Origin: Symsagittifera roscoffensis
Taxonomy: Eukaryota > Xenacoelomorpha > Acoela > Convolutidae
Assembly: GCF_963678635.1 (NCBI RefSeq)
Contig: NC_087063.1
Span: 21,582,701-21,646,700, forward strand
Direction: 5' to 3'
DNA: 64,000 bases
Part shown: piece by piece, positions 1 to 11,280 of the stretch
How positions within the stretch are numbered: position 1 is the stretch's first letter
Layout: every line of letters begins with the position of its first letter
Made by a program: the position numbers and the translations under genes
The notes under the pieces: generated by a model
Databases searched by the model: none
Seen by the model: only the letters and a program-made list of their open reading frames with translations
Told to the model about the DNA's origin: nothing

Positions 1-355
1 GTCTGGAAGTCAAGGCCACTGTCCTATTGGTGTTTTGTATTGTTTTTTTTTGTTCCTCTTTCTAATCTTTTTTGGTTTTTTGTTTAGCTCTTTGCCTTTT
101 ACTCGTTTTTTTTGTCCCTCTAGTGTCCCCCTTACTCGGTTAGCTAGGCCTCGTTTCGGAAAGCGCACCGGGAAGTTTTCTCAAGTTCTCTTAAAAAGCT
201 AACACGGTACAACCAGAAGGTGGACACGTTCCCGTTGAACCGTACGACTGGTACTCTAGAATGGGCATGTAGCCCGGAGCTGTGTCAAGTGGGTTTGATC
301 CCGTAGTCTTGATGTCGTAAAAACACCCAGGAGCGCCGTAAAAACAAAAACACTA
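1..355 (-). mobile_element. Leader of a diverged Ty3-like element (fossil)
   Basis: This stretch adjoins the LTR at 356-1240. Read on the minus strand it is the beginning of an element whose body lies left of the window. The best link to the family is the block ACCCAGGAGCGCC near 327-339, which recurs at the same place beside the LTRs of elements A and B (near 20341-20353 and 29083-29095 on the opposite strand). Elsewhere similarity to A and B is hard to see. It is a fossil fragment and no coding region is visible. Confidence 0.6.
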
Positions 356-1240
356 TGTTACAGTCGCCTACTCAAATCACATATGAGGTCAAAGAAAAAT
401 AGGCCCTAAAACCGTTGGCTCAGGAGTCAGGGACACTATCTCTTGTGTTTTTCTACCTCAAGCGGTCGGAGCCAATTCGGTTCACTTGCGACATGAGACT
501 AAAACCCGCGTTACAGCTTAAAGGCCACTGCCAAAATACCCCCACTCTAGAAAATAAGAACGCCCCCATACACGGGTCTCAAAATACCCAAAACACGCGA
601 ACGCTGTTAAAAACAGGGTCGGAACCTTATGTATAGTTACTTTTTATTAGACAGTGGACCTTTGATCCATTTCAGATGGATCAACCTAAAAACTCTCACT
701 ACCTCAACATAACATTTTAAACACACTCAAGAAAATTTAATTAGGTATTCACATGCCGACACGACCTCTAGAATTGAGTAACTAAACTATAAAGCAACTC
801 TAGAATTGATTGGGTAATTAAGTTTAACTCGAGAAGTTTGAAGTAAGCAAGTTATAACTCAAGAAACAAGTTTTTGGTCTGGACCATTGGGCAGCTTCAG
901 CTGTCCACCTTTCCACCGAAAGTTCACTCTAGTCCACTCTAATTTATTTCTTGTCCACTCGCGATCACTCTCCGTCTTCTGCCAAAGATAAAACAGCTCT
1001 ACTCTCGTTCGAATTATGTATTGGAAATTGCAAATAGCAATTTCCCGCTGCTATTTTTGACCAATTTCCCGCTATTGTCGTTCGAATCTTCTGAACTTTT
1101 TTTTTCTGTTGTTTTCAGATGTCGCGAGAAACTTGAGCATGACAGGCTCAATTCGAATTTTTGAAAAATTGCATTTCTTCCCAAAATCAAGACTAAACGT
1201 TTTCTCAAGGTCAAACTTCCAAATTTGACCGACTGGCACA
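356..1240 (-). repeat. LTR of a diverged relative of elements A and B
   Basis: The segment starts TGTTACAGTCG and ends CGACTGGCACA. The ends are imperfect inverted copies (TGT, two variable bases, CAGTCG), the same design as the TGTRACATTCG ends of A and B. Its 885 bp match the 919-925 bp of the other LTRs. Internal similarity is confined to short blocks: GGGTCTCA near 575, AAAAACAGGG near 608, and the palindrome at 662-684, each in the same order as in A. It could be a 5' LTR or a solo LTR; the adjoining family-like leader at 1-355 favours a 5' LTR. It is much older than A or B. Confidence 0.6.
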
Positions 1241-1569
1241 TTGTTTAGATTTCACCTATTCAAATTTTTAAATCCTATTATTTGAAAATAACAAATTTTT
1301 GATCGAGTTTTTATCTGGCTAATTTTTAAAACTTTATATAATTTTTTGCCGTGTGTAGTGTTTACGAGTGCATTTTTTCAAATAAAAATTTTCAGAATAA
1401 TTCCAGTTTATATAAAAAAAATTTCGCAGCATTTTGTTTTATAGTTTGTTTCACGTATGATTTGCAGTGATTTTTTTCTCGTTTGTTACAATTTTAGCAA
1501 GTTTTTGTCATCATTTTTGGTACATTTATGAAAAAACCTTGTTTTCTTTTTTTTTTTTAAAAAGTTCCG
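1241..1569. other. AT-rich spacer, no feature seen
   Basis: A stretch rich in A and T with homopolymer runs. It separates the diverged LTR from the first readable part of a LINE. I see no gene, repeat boundary or RNA gene in it. The 5' untranslated part of the LINE could begin inside it, but no boundary is visible. Confidence 0.5.
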
Positions 1570-3488
1570 CAATTTATCCGCAAAGTTCCGCAAACAGCAT
1601 TCATTACAGAACTTAAGCTGAACAACAATATAAGACCAATCAAACGTAAAATATATGACAAATCCAATTACTCCAATTACAAATTCAAACAAAAACTATC
1701 AGCTATAAATTGGAGAAGTTTCTATAGCAATAATAATCCCGAAATAATGCTAGACATATTCACATCTAACATTGCTGACACCAATAAAAAATGTGCCCCA
1801 CAGAAGACTAGTTTCATTCTCAACGACAAACCAAAAGTAAACTACGAAGATGATAAATTTATTTCCCAACTGTTTAACTCGAAAAAAAGCGAACGCGAAA
1901 AATGGAGTATAATAAACGATACAAGAAACTCAAAAAAATCTTCCAACCTCATTCCATTACTTGGAAACTCCTTCGGCAATTTCATAACCAATAATTTACA
2001 GATGGCAAACGTGCTAAATTACAAGTTCTCAACTCTTGGATGCTTTTATGAGAAAAATTTAAAAATCAGGCAAAGTCCACCGACTTCTACATGCAAAATT
2101 CGAAATAATAACTAATTTTTATTCCGATTCATCACATCAGCTGAATGTAAAAAAAGGCACCAGTTCCATCCAAAATTCCAGCCTGGGCACTGAAGGATGG
2201 CTGCAATGAAATATACACACATCTGACATTTCTATACAATGAGTTTTTGAAAAACAAGACATATCCTTGCAAGCTCAAAAAAGCAATTGTCACACCAATA
2301 TACAAAAAAGAAGATCCAGAACTACCAGAAAATTATAGGCCTATCTCTATAACTGGGGCTCTTTCAAAAGTTTTTGAAAAATTGTTATATAAACAAATCA
2401 ACGAATATCTGATATCCCAAAAATTACTAAGTAATACCCAATTTGGGTTCAAAACATCATATTTAACAATCGATGCTATTCTTTATTGCACTGAAGCATT
2501 CAGAAAAGCAATAGACAACAACAAAACTGTAGCATGTTCCTTACTGGATCTCTCTAAAGCATTTGATTCTATTGATCATACTTATCCTAAACAAAAACTA
2601 AAATGGTTAAATTTTTCCGAAGAAGCTAAAGAAATGATCAATTCCTTTATTACCAACCGAAGTCAGAAAACAATTGTTAACAACATCGATTCCGATTGGA
2701 TTACACTTGAGCAGGGTGTCCCACAGGGCACTGTCCTTGGCCCTCTAATATTCAATCTCTACATTAACGATCTCAACAAACAAATTGACAAAACATATAA
2801 AATAATTCAATATGCGGATGATACATTACTATTCTGTGAAAATAACGATCCACAAAAAGCTATTAAAGCACTCGAAGCCAATTGCAGTCTATTGTCAAAT
2901 TATTTTTTTAGATCACTCACTTCAATTGAATGCAAAAAAAACAGAACTCATCGTTTTTTTCATCAAAAAACATTCAAGGAAAAAGGATGAAAAGTATACT
3001 ATAACTCCAGATGATAAAATAATTGAGGAAAAAACCAATGTTAAATACCTAGGAGTAGTTTTAGATCAGTTTCATACATTCCAAGATGAAATCAAAAAAT
3101 ATTCTCAGGAAAATGGCATGCGGAATAAAAACACTTCAATCAATCAAAAAGCCATTGCCAGTGAAAACAAGACTCTTGATAATGCATGTACTGGTAATTA
3201 GTCATTTGCATTACCCAGCAATTCTTTTCAGTGGAATATCCGCTAACCTGATGATATCTCTGGAAAAACAGTTAAGCTGGGCAGTAAAAACTTGCTGCGA
3301 TTGTGCAAAATACGACTCATCTTCAGACTTGAAGCTAAAACACAATATATTACCATTAACAGTGTTCTGGACTATAAAATATTATGTCACTTTTGGAAAA
3401 TACAACATCAATTATTGCCAGCCTATTATAACATTGAGTATAATAACCACCAAATAGATATTAATACAAGAAACAAAAAATTATGTTT
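1570..3488 (+). pseudogene. 5'-truncated CR1/jockey-type LINE, left piece
   Basis: This is a decayed non-LTR retrotransposon. A frame readable from about 1580 to 2115 covers the linker between endonuclease and reverse transcriptase; the endonuclease is absent. The RT is clearest at 2247-2990, with NYRPIS, DLSKAFDSIDH, GVPQGTVLGPLIFNLYIND and YADD. The post-RT segment at 2990-3457 (NVKYLGVVLD, ISHLHYPAILFS) lies in other frames, so at least three frameshifts are present. The reading stops at NKKLCF, where element A is inserted. The rest of the protein resumes at 21292 as GDRYNGQYIENSFF, in phase once the 3-bp target duplication is allowed for. It is the same broad clade as the LINE at 52052-54689 but a different family. 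Confidence 0.85.
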
Positions 3489-4412
3489 TGTAACATTCTC
3501 CCGGAAGATACATATCGACGGAGAACAAAACCAAGTCCTAAGACGACTGGCTAACATCTAAACAGAGCTTTGCATGCTTTTCACCGTCTCTACCAAGCCA
3601 GTACTTTCGGTGGTCTTTCTAACATCGGGTCGACAAAAAACGTTACTGCTTTCGGCTTCGGTCAAAACACTCAAATTAACTTAATTACATGCAGAAATAG
3701 TGAGCTCATGGCTGGGTCTCAGTATCCCCAGACCACGAGATCACTCCTAAAAACAGGGCCACTACTACTTATTGAATTATTTTTGTTTTTGTTCAGTAGA
3801 TAAAAATCATCATCTCCATCGAAGATGGATCAACCCTTTCCCCCAACTCCTAGCTTCTCATTCTAGCAAAATGAATTCAGATGTTAATTAGATTCAATTC
3901 AGGACATGAGAGGGAAGCTAAAAGTTCATATAAGATGATAAAAGTTTCAGTCCCGAAACCCCTCCTGATTCTCGAATCCACTGAATCAAGCACGTTAAGC
4001 TTGATTTCTCTGTAACCCGGAAGGCTGGTTTCCACCCCTCACCGTTGTCAGCAACTGCCTTGCAACTATTGCAGCGACACAATAGTTGCAACTTGGAGCG
4101 GTCTCTGCTACTTCTGCTTTTCTCTGATTCTGATTCTCAATTTTCTCGTTGTTGTCGTCGTCGCAACTATCGTTGTTGTGTTTCGTTTCGGTTTTTTCTC
4201 TAAAATGGCCGTTTTTGACGTTTCGTAGAATTGTTACGTCATCAAATCGAATTTTTAAAATTTAGGAATTCCCAAATCCTTCGGCCTTCCCGATTTGTCC
4301 AATCGTTCGAAAAACTTTCTTATTCCTTCAAAATCGCCAATTCGGAAGGTTCACTGCTAAAATTTCGAATATGCTGAATCTGCATTTTGATCTATTCTGG
4401 TCGAATGTCACA
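3489..4412 (-). repeat. 3' LTR of element A
   Basis: This 924-bp LTR starts TGTAACATTC and ends GAATGTCACA on the plus strand. It matches the LTR at 20367-21291 almost throughout. It contains an inverted repeat at 4060-4091 (TTGCAACTATTG with CAATAGTTGCAA) and a TCCATC-GAA-GATGGA hairpin at 3815-3829. Confidence 0.92.
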
Positions 4413-5234
4413 TACTCCCCGGACAGTCCAGTCAATGTCCTCATTGAATCTCGCAATGTTCGTAAAACAGGTACAGTGTCATCGAACAGAATTTACAAAA
4501 TGCACGAAATTACTTTTATCCACGTCACATCGACTCACTGCAGAATATAAATGGCATCATACTACATCACTATAGCCTTCAAATTCTTTTATTAATCTGC
4601 ACATTGAGGATTTGACATAAGATAAAAACATATTTTCCGACTTCCAATGTCAATGTCCTGATTAAAAACTTTTTCTCTTAGATTTAAAAGGTGCTGGCCT
4701 GCAGGACAGTCCTGCCAACCAACAAGCTAAAATTATCCTACTATGCTTCTTCCCTTCGGAAATCTCGCTTGTTATTGTCCTGAATATTAAAACTAAGAAA
4801 CTCTGTGGTTAGAAAGAACAATGAAACAATCTCCCTCTTCGAGAGATTACCCAAGCCTTTCATGTCACCACAAAGTGATCAGTTCTCCTAGCTGATTAAA
4901 AACAATCATGCAGGCTGGAATATTTAAATATACTCTTTCACTCAAGCCTTTCTAAATAAATAGTAAGTAATTGTCTCTAAAGCCCGTTAACTAAAATCAA
5001 AATACAAATTTATAAATGCAACAACTTCAAAACTCAACTAAATGTTTCAGTTTTCAATTACAACTTGGTTGCTTAGTTTCTCACTTGAGTTCTTTCACAC
5101 ACATAAAACAATTCTGAGTTTTAATTTTTTCTTCACCACTCCTTTGTTTTCTTCTTTTTTCGTCGTTTAGAAGCTCTAAAACTTCTAAATTCTTCTAATT
5201 TCGTCTCTTTTTGCATCTCGTTTTCGGCTATTTG
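4413..5234 (-). other. 3' untranslated region of element A
   Basis: This lies between the end of the esterase-ORF remnant and the 3' LTR and matches the region at 51016-51835 of element B. The segment touching the LTR, ACTGTCCGGGGAGTA read on the minus strand, is the likely polypurine-tract region. An inverted repeat near 4691-4724 around GCAGGAC-AGTCCTGC and a stem near 5166-5190 (TTTAGAAG with CTTCTAAA) have counterparts in B. Confidence 0.7.
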
Positions 5235-8200
5235 TCAATGCTCCATTTCCTCCTCCTGTGACACTGACTCTGCACTCTCAGTTTCTGTATCCTGCAACAC
5301 GTCATTAGCTATCCTGACGCTGTTGGAAGCCGTCCTCCAACACTTCTGCTCTTCTACCCTCTGTTTGCAACAAGGTAGGGGATCCACTTTAGATTCTCTG
5401 TTCCTGCAGAAGATGTTGTGGAGACACAACGTCACATTTCTCTCCAAATCTTCCTTCAACATCTCTGTCTTCTCCTTTCCACTACGTTCACTTGTCCTGG
5501 AAATCCTTTTCACAGCGGTGGACACTGCATTCCGATGAGACACGAGAGCTCGCTTGAAAGCTCCTGCTCCAATGTCCAGCTGATATTCACTGTATACTCT
5601 GCCGTGCTTCGACATATGCTTCTTAGCATATTCGTACAACCATGCAGTCATGTTAGCTCTGAACCATGGCATCAATCGTTTTCTTGCCCATATCTTCTTC
5701 ACTTCCATCGGAATGTTTAGAATTTTGCACATTGTCTCAAAAAGATCTAAATCTTTTAGACAATCTAACTTCCGCAACTGTTCTCTCGTCGGCGCTTCCT
5801 GTCTATTGTTCTCTCTTACGTGAGCTTCCAGCCATCGTATCGCCATCATAACTCCCACTATCACTATTGTTATGGGCTGTGATGAGTCTGGTAAACCCAT
5901 GGAGAGCAGCTCTCCAGAGTCCCTTCACTTCCTGGGTCCAGAAGGTTTCCAGAGTAATCAGACACATTCTGTTCACAAATTCAGCGGTCTTTTCTCCGGC
6001 ATTTTCCGCCAGGTTCACCTCCTTCAACAAGTAGGCATGGATCTTTGTGATCATCACAGGGCCTTGCTCAAAAGCATCTGCACCCAATGCCGCTACCCTA
6101 GGATTCAGGTGTAGCCACTGGTTGGCTTCCGGCTTGGTTCTCAAAACCATCGCCTCCAAATGAGCTCTCGTCTCTAGTGAATTTTTCCTCCTCGTGTTTT
6201 CACCTGTCACTTCCATTGCTCGGAACCATAAGTCGTTGGACATCGCCGCGATCACTCGATGGTCGTCGTCTATTCCCGGTTTCAGTTTTACAGTTCCAAT
6301 CCCAGCACCTCGTCCAACACTAACATGTGTAGCGCATGGTCCTTGAATCCTCTCATCGCGTTTGAGATATCTGACCAAACTGCAGGTAGTTCAGCCTTGA
6401 GTGGCATCAGGTTCTCCATCTCTATCATGCGATTCGGGGCTGATATGATCACATCATATTTTCTTTCCGAAAGCAAGGTCACAATCGCATACACAAATTT
6501 CAGTCCATCCGGGAGATGTGCATACCCCGGAGACAACGCGAATACTATTCTCGGTGTCACTTTGGTGAACGACCCCTCCTTCGTCGCATCCACCACTTCA
6601 CCCATCGACTCCTGGATATCTTTTATTGCTGGCCACACAGCGTTCTCTGCCGTTGTAGGATCTCTGAGTCTGCTCAGAAAACCTCTACTGTGTAGATGGT
6701 CATTGATGCCAGCAAACACGATCGTAATTGGGTTCATGTCCGTCTGCCTTTGTACCCCTATAGCCAGAGATATCGATTGCAGTAGGTCCAGGTCGACCGC
6801 TGCCAACATTATGACGTCCGGCCAAAACAGAGACATGGAGGTGTACACGAACTCTCAATTCGCTACTATCATAATCTTGGCCTTCCTCATTTCTGCTTTG
6901 TCATAGGCGGCGAGGATGGTCTCATCTTTCTTTATCGCTTTCAATCCGCCATATCTTTGGACATCACCATCTTGATTCACTAGTTTTGGGTATATTCTCT
7001 CCTTCACATGACCAGGGGTGAGCTTACTTGCCTGAACATCTTCACATGTTGTCCAATCGGCGCCCTTGTCACTAGAAATCTTCCAGGTCTCTCTTCTCGA
7101 TTCCCTTCATCGTGATTCAATCTCACGTCTTGCAATGGTCTCGCGTTCACTGGTCCCATTGTGTTGTTAGAAGGCAGTCCCTCTAGGTCAGCAAATCTCA
7201 AGGCCGTCGTGGAGCTGAAATTTATGCTAGCGGCTATCAACCAGTCTACGCCGGTTATAGAGTACAATCTGCTGACGGATAGCGTCGCTCCATTCAGCAT
7301 CCTCCTTGCATCTTCGTTGAAGCTTACCCTCTGGAGATCCAGCTTCATTAGCTCGTCTTTGTATACATGCCAGGGAGACGGTATGGGTCATGACCACATC
7401 AACGAGCCTCTTCCCGGGCGTCTCTCCTCTCGACTGGTACTTGTCGTCTCCGATCTCGTATCCGATCTAGACGTGCCGGCTGTCTCTTCGATCGGGTTGA
7501 CAGGTCCTATTCTTCTCCTAGGATGGATGGTCCTCCTCATCGGCGCTTCTCCCAATCGATCCTGTACGTCTGTTCTTTGACCTGGTTCGCTGGAGCTCTG
7601 TTGTCTGTAGTTCGTGACAGCCGGAACCGTCCCCAAGCGTGTTTCCAGGCTAGGAGGCACAAAGGTAGTAATCATCGCGTCACTCGCTGTTCCTTCTTCC
7701 TTCAGCACTCCTGTGTCAAAGAGTTCCGCCTCTAGTTCGTCCAACCGCTCTTGGAAGACTCGATTCAACCAAGCTTGTCCTTCGATACTGTCGAAGTGGA
7801 TGCCGTCCGTGGTCAGTCTGGCCTTATCCATAGCTCTCAACTCATGCTCGATGTCCATGAGGATCATTCTTCCGGCGTTCCGACTTGCGAGGTTCCTCAA
7901 GATGTTATTCCACCTGACGACTCCCTCGTTGTGCCTTCTTCCTGCTGCTGTCAAGCTTCTCGTGTTCATTGGCACAGTGCAAACGGTCAGTACCGCGCAA
8001 TTGAATTTCTGCCAGAGGGTAGTAAACAAACACACCATCATTGACTCTCATAGTGCTTCCTGCTCATCTGATCCTCTGGAGATGTCATTCGTCCCAACCA
8101 GGATCATCACATTGGGGATCCTCCCTGGATTCATCAGTTCCACCATTCGATATAACTGGGCTATCGTCGCGCCTCCAAAGGCCATCACTGTGGTGACCCA

Positions 8201-9499
8201 CGAGGTCCTCAAATTCGATGGTACTCTGACCAAGCTGTCTCCCAGTATCAGATGAGATGTCCCCAGTGGTGGTTGTTGCAGGTTTACTGCAGGGCTCCAA
8301 TTCGCTCGATTGAAGCAAGCTCTCGGATCTGTCTCCGGAACTACCGTGAAGTTATATTTCAATTGATTGTTCTTTTGTACGTCTATTATGCGAGACACTT
8401 TCTTCGCTGGCATCTTCTGTATTCTTCTCTCTGGGGCCTTCGAGCTCCACATGAGTGGAGTCACGTCACTTATCCCCTGTCTGATCACGGTCTGGGAGAG
8501 TCGTACTCTGCCCGCGTCGTCGATCGTTCCATAGGGTGCAGTCACCCCGGAACCTGGCGCATTCTTGTTGGCGACCAGTCGTCCAGCTGTCTCTATCAGC
8601 TTCCTCATCGTTTGTTCCACGACGGGGTCACCCAAGGTGTCACTAGGGTCCGGGATCGTTACTCGATTTGTCTCTGTCGGGAGCCGTGTCTCCGTTGTTT
8701 GACTCATTTCTCGAGGATTCAAGAGCTCCATCGGGGACTGCCCACGAGGAATATTCCTTGCAGGTATCACTTTCTCCACGGCCGTTGTCAACGCCATCTG
8801 TTCCGATTGCTCTTTGTAGTCCTGCCTCAAGCGCTCAATTTCTTGACCCTGCTTTTTGTTGCAGTCTTCGAACAATTTTCTCCACATGTCTCGATCGTCC
8901 TCCATCTTGAGCATGCTTTTTGTCATCTCGTCCAGCTCCTTCTTCGTACTTTCCAGTTCATCCTTCATCTCATCCAGATCTTGCATGGTTTGGTTCGTCT
9001 GAACCTTCTGTCCTACTTTCGCCCTCTTTGGTGGCACAGCTGCTCTCAGTGGTGAACCAGACGAGGCAGCCTCGCTGTTCATCTCCTGATGCATTCTCGT
9101 CAGCCAAGGTTTGGGCTTGGAGGGCATAGGCATCTCACCTGGTTGGTAAGTCCTAGAACTTCCCAATCCAGGCTCATTCGCCAAGTCACTCCCTGAGAGA
9201 GCCCCGTTTCTCCACCTCATCACTCTCATGTTCGGGCGGTCTAGTACTCCCCTCTCTCCATATGCTGCCATCAACAGGACTTCCGTGGGGCGGTCCCCAA
9301 GGTTGTCATGCCCCAAGATGTTTATCAGGGCGGTCAGCAACATGACTACCTCTGGGTCCTCCAGAGCGAAGTCTCGATCGATCAGCCGACGATAGATCGC
9401 ATCTATCATCGGTCCTACATATGCCTCTGCCAGGTCCATCAATTCATCCAAGTTGAAATTGTCCATACTGTTCTTCAGATTTGATTTGATTCGACTCAT
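5235..9499 (-). pseudogene. Remnant of the giant SGNH-esterase ORF (element A)
   Basis: This is the element A counterpart of the 2,981-codon ORF of element B, shorter and broken. The best preserved part is the first third (8048-9499), with MDNFNLDELMDLAEAYVGPM, the coiled coil, LILGDSLVR and LVGTNDIS. DGIHFD follows in the next segment (7388-8041). The second SGNH-like region (MNPITIVFAGINDH) lies around 6288-6848. The C-terminal part lies at 5235-5900. The esterase blocks are the same in A and B although the two copies have diverged, which suggests the ORF was kept under selection while the family was active. Confidence 0.85.
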
Positions 9500-9621
9500 G
9501 TGTGACCAGTTAGCATCATGTGTGGACTGACTCCGGTGGTGGAGTGTTGCGTGCTGTTATATGTTCCCATCACCTGTGGAAGGTATCTGTCCCAATCGGT
9601 CATGTACCTGGAACAATATAC

Positions 9622-11271
9622 TCACAGCATCGACACTAACGTCCTATTCTGTCTTTCCACTAAGCCATTCGTCTCAGGGTGGTATGTCATGGAGTGAGCC
9701 TGAGCGACCTGTGAGCGTCTCATAAGCTCTTTCGTAAGCTCTCCTACAAAAGCTGTTCCATTATCCGATTGAAACGTCATCGGACAGCCATGTCTCGCTA
9801 TCCACGTAATGATCAGGTGGTCGCATGTCTCTTCCGCCGAGGCAGTTATGCAGGGCACGGCCTCTGCATACTTCGTAAAATGATCTATCATGACCAGCAC
9901 CTGATTATAACCACTGTCTGTCATGCATATCTTCTGGTGATCTATCTGCACCACCTCATTGAATTCAGACGACTCGATCAATTGTAATGGAAATCGCAGC
10001 TTCCTTGGATCCTTGACCTGTTGGCATGACAGACATGCTGTTACCCACTTCTCACATGCCTTTTTCATTCCAGGCCACTCAAAGCGCTTCAGGATCCTCT
10101 GATATACTTCATCGATCCCCTGATGGCCCATCTGATCTTGCGACCTGAATAATAGTTCTGTCTGATAGCGTTGCGGTAACACTATCGCGTTATACTTGTA
10201 TAGGACTCTGTCTTCTTCTCCTCTTTTACAAGCCACAATCCCGTCCTTGTTCAAATATAACCTCCCTTCCTTCTGCATGAAGTACTGTCTCAGGATGCGA
10301 TAATTATCTTCCTCGAGGTCCCCTTTATCCGGAGAACCATTCTCGATCCACCTTTTCAGGTTGCTTGTCATGCGATCATTTCTCTGCGCCCTTAGAAGAT
10401 CCGAGAGTCTGTATCTCACCTTTAAGTACGTCTTCATGACCCTCATCTGACTATTCAGCTCGTTGGGCTGGTGTGTGTCTTCTTCCATCTTAACGCACCA
10501 AATCTTCGCCAACGGCTGTGTTTCTTGTTTAAACGGCTGAAGATCAGTCCTGACTACCTCTTTCTGCGGCAACAGACTTATCGAACGTTTCAATACCGCT
10601 ATTGTCTCCAAATCCTCCGCTGCGTTGTCAAAGACTCTTTCGCTTGGTATAAGGTAGCAATCGCTGTCAGGATCCTGGTACACCTCTCTGTCCAGATCCC
10701 TTGCCCGATTTTCCACTAGTAGTGTGTGGATCGCTAGTTCGGACAGTTCTGATCCCGAGCTCGAGTTCCTGTCTGAATAGGTGTCCATTCCTGAATTTCG
10801 GGAATTGTCATCCGTTGAAGAGGTTGTGCTGGAGACTGCACGCTCCTCCAGATCATGTCTGTGCCTTCTTCGCATCCATTTGAACTCCCGGGACAAAACC
10901 TTGTTCTCTATATCCTTTTTCTCATCAGGAATTTTTTCGTCTATCTCAGGTTCCCCGGACAAACTTTCTTGTCCCGGGTGTTGATCTTGTGATCGCTGGT
11001 TCTTCTCATCATTCGTCTCCCCGGACAAATAGTCTTGCAGCAGATTTTGTTCCGCCTTTTCACCTTCCTTATCCTGGTCCACAAAGGTGACGGTTTTTTT
11101 CCGCTTGCTGCTCCCCTGTTCTTTCTGTCCGTAAGAAGTACTGGTTAAAATCTCGTGGGGTATTGAGGATACTAGTTGCTGAACTATTGTCCTACAATCC
11201 CTCTCGTTCTCTGCGTGCTGTCGTCTGGACGGCATGATCTTCACCTTCTCACTGACTGTTAGCGATGCCAC
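9622..11271 (-). pseudogene. Element A integrase region and RH-IN spacer
   Basis: On the minus strand this encodes the long acidic and serine-rich spacer after RNase H. It is followed by the HHCC zinc-binding region of a retroviral-type integrase (MGHQGIDEVYQRI, ACLSCQQVKD) and much of the DDE core (VVQIDHQKI, SDNGTAFVGE, NGLVERQNRT). It matches element B closely. It is part of a broken element. Confidence 0.88.
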
Positions 11272-11280
11272 TGGTGCTGT

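Noticed and set aside
810-821. TTGGGTAATTAA resembling the reverse complement of part of the nematode SL1 leader
   Set aside because: Only 12 AT-rich bases match, and they lie inside an old LTR with no splice context; chance is adequate.
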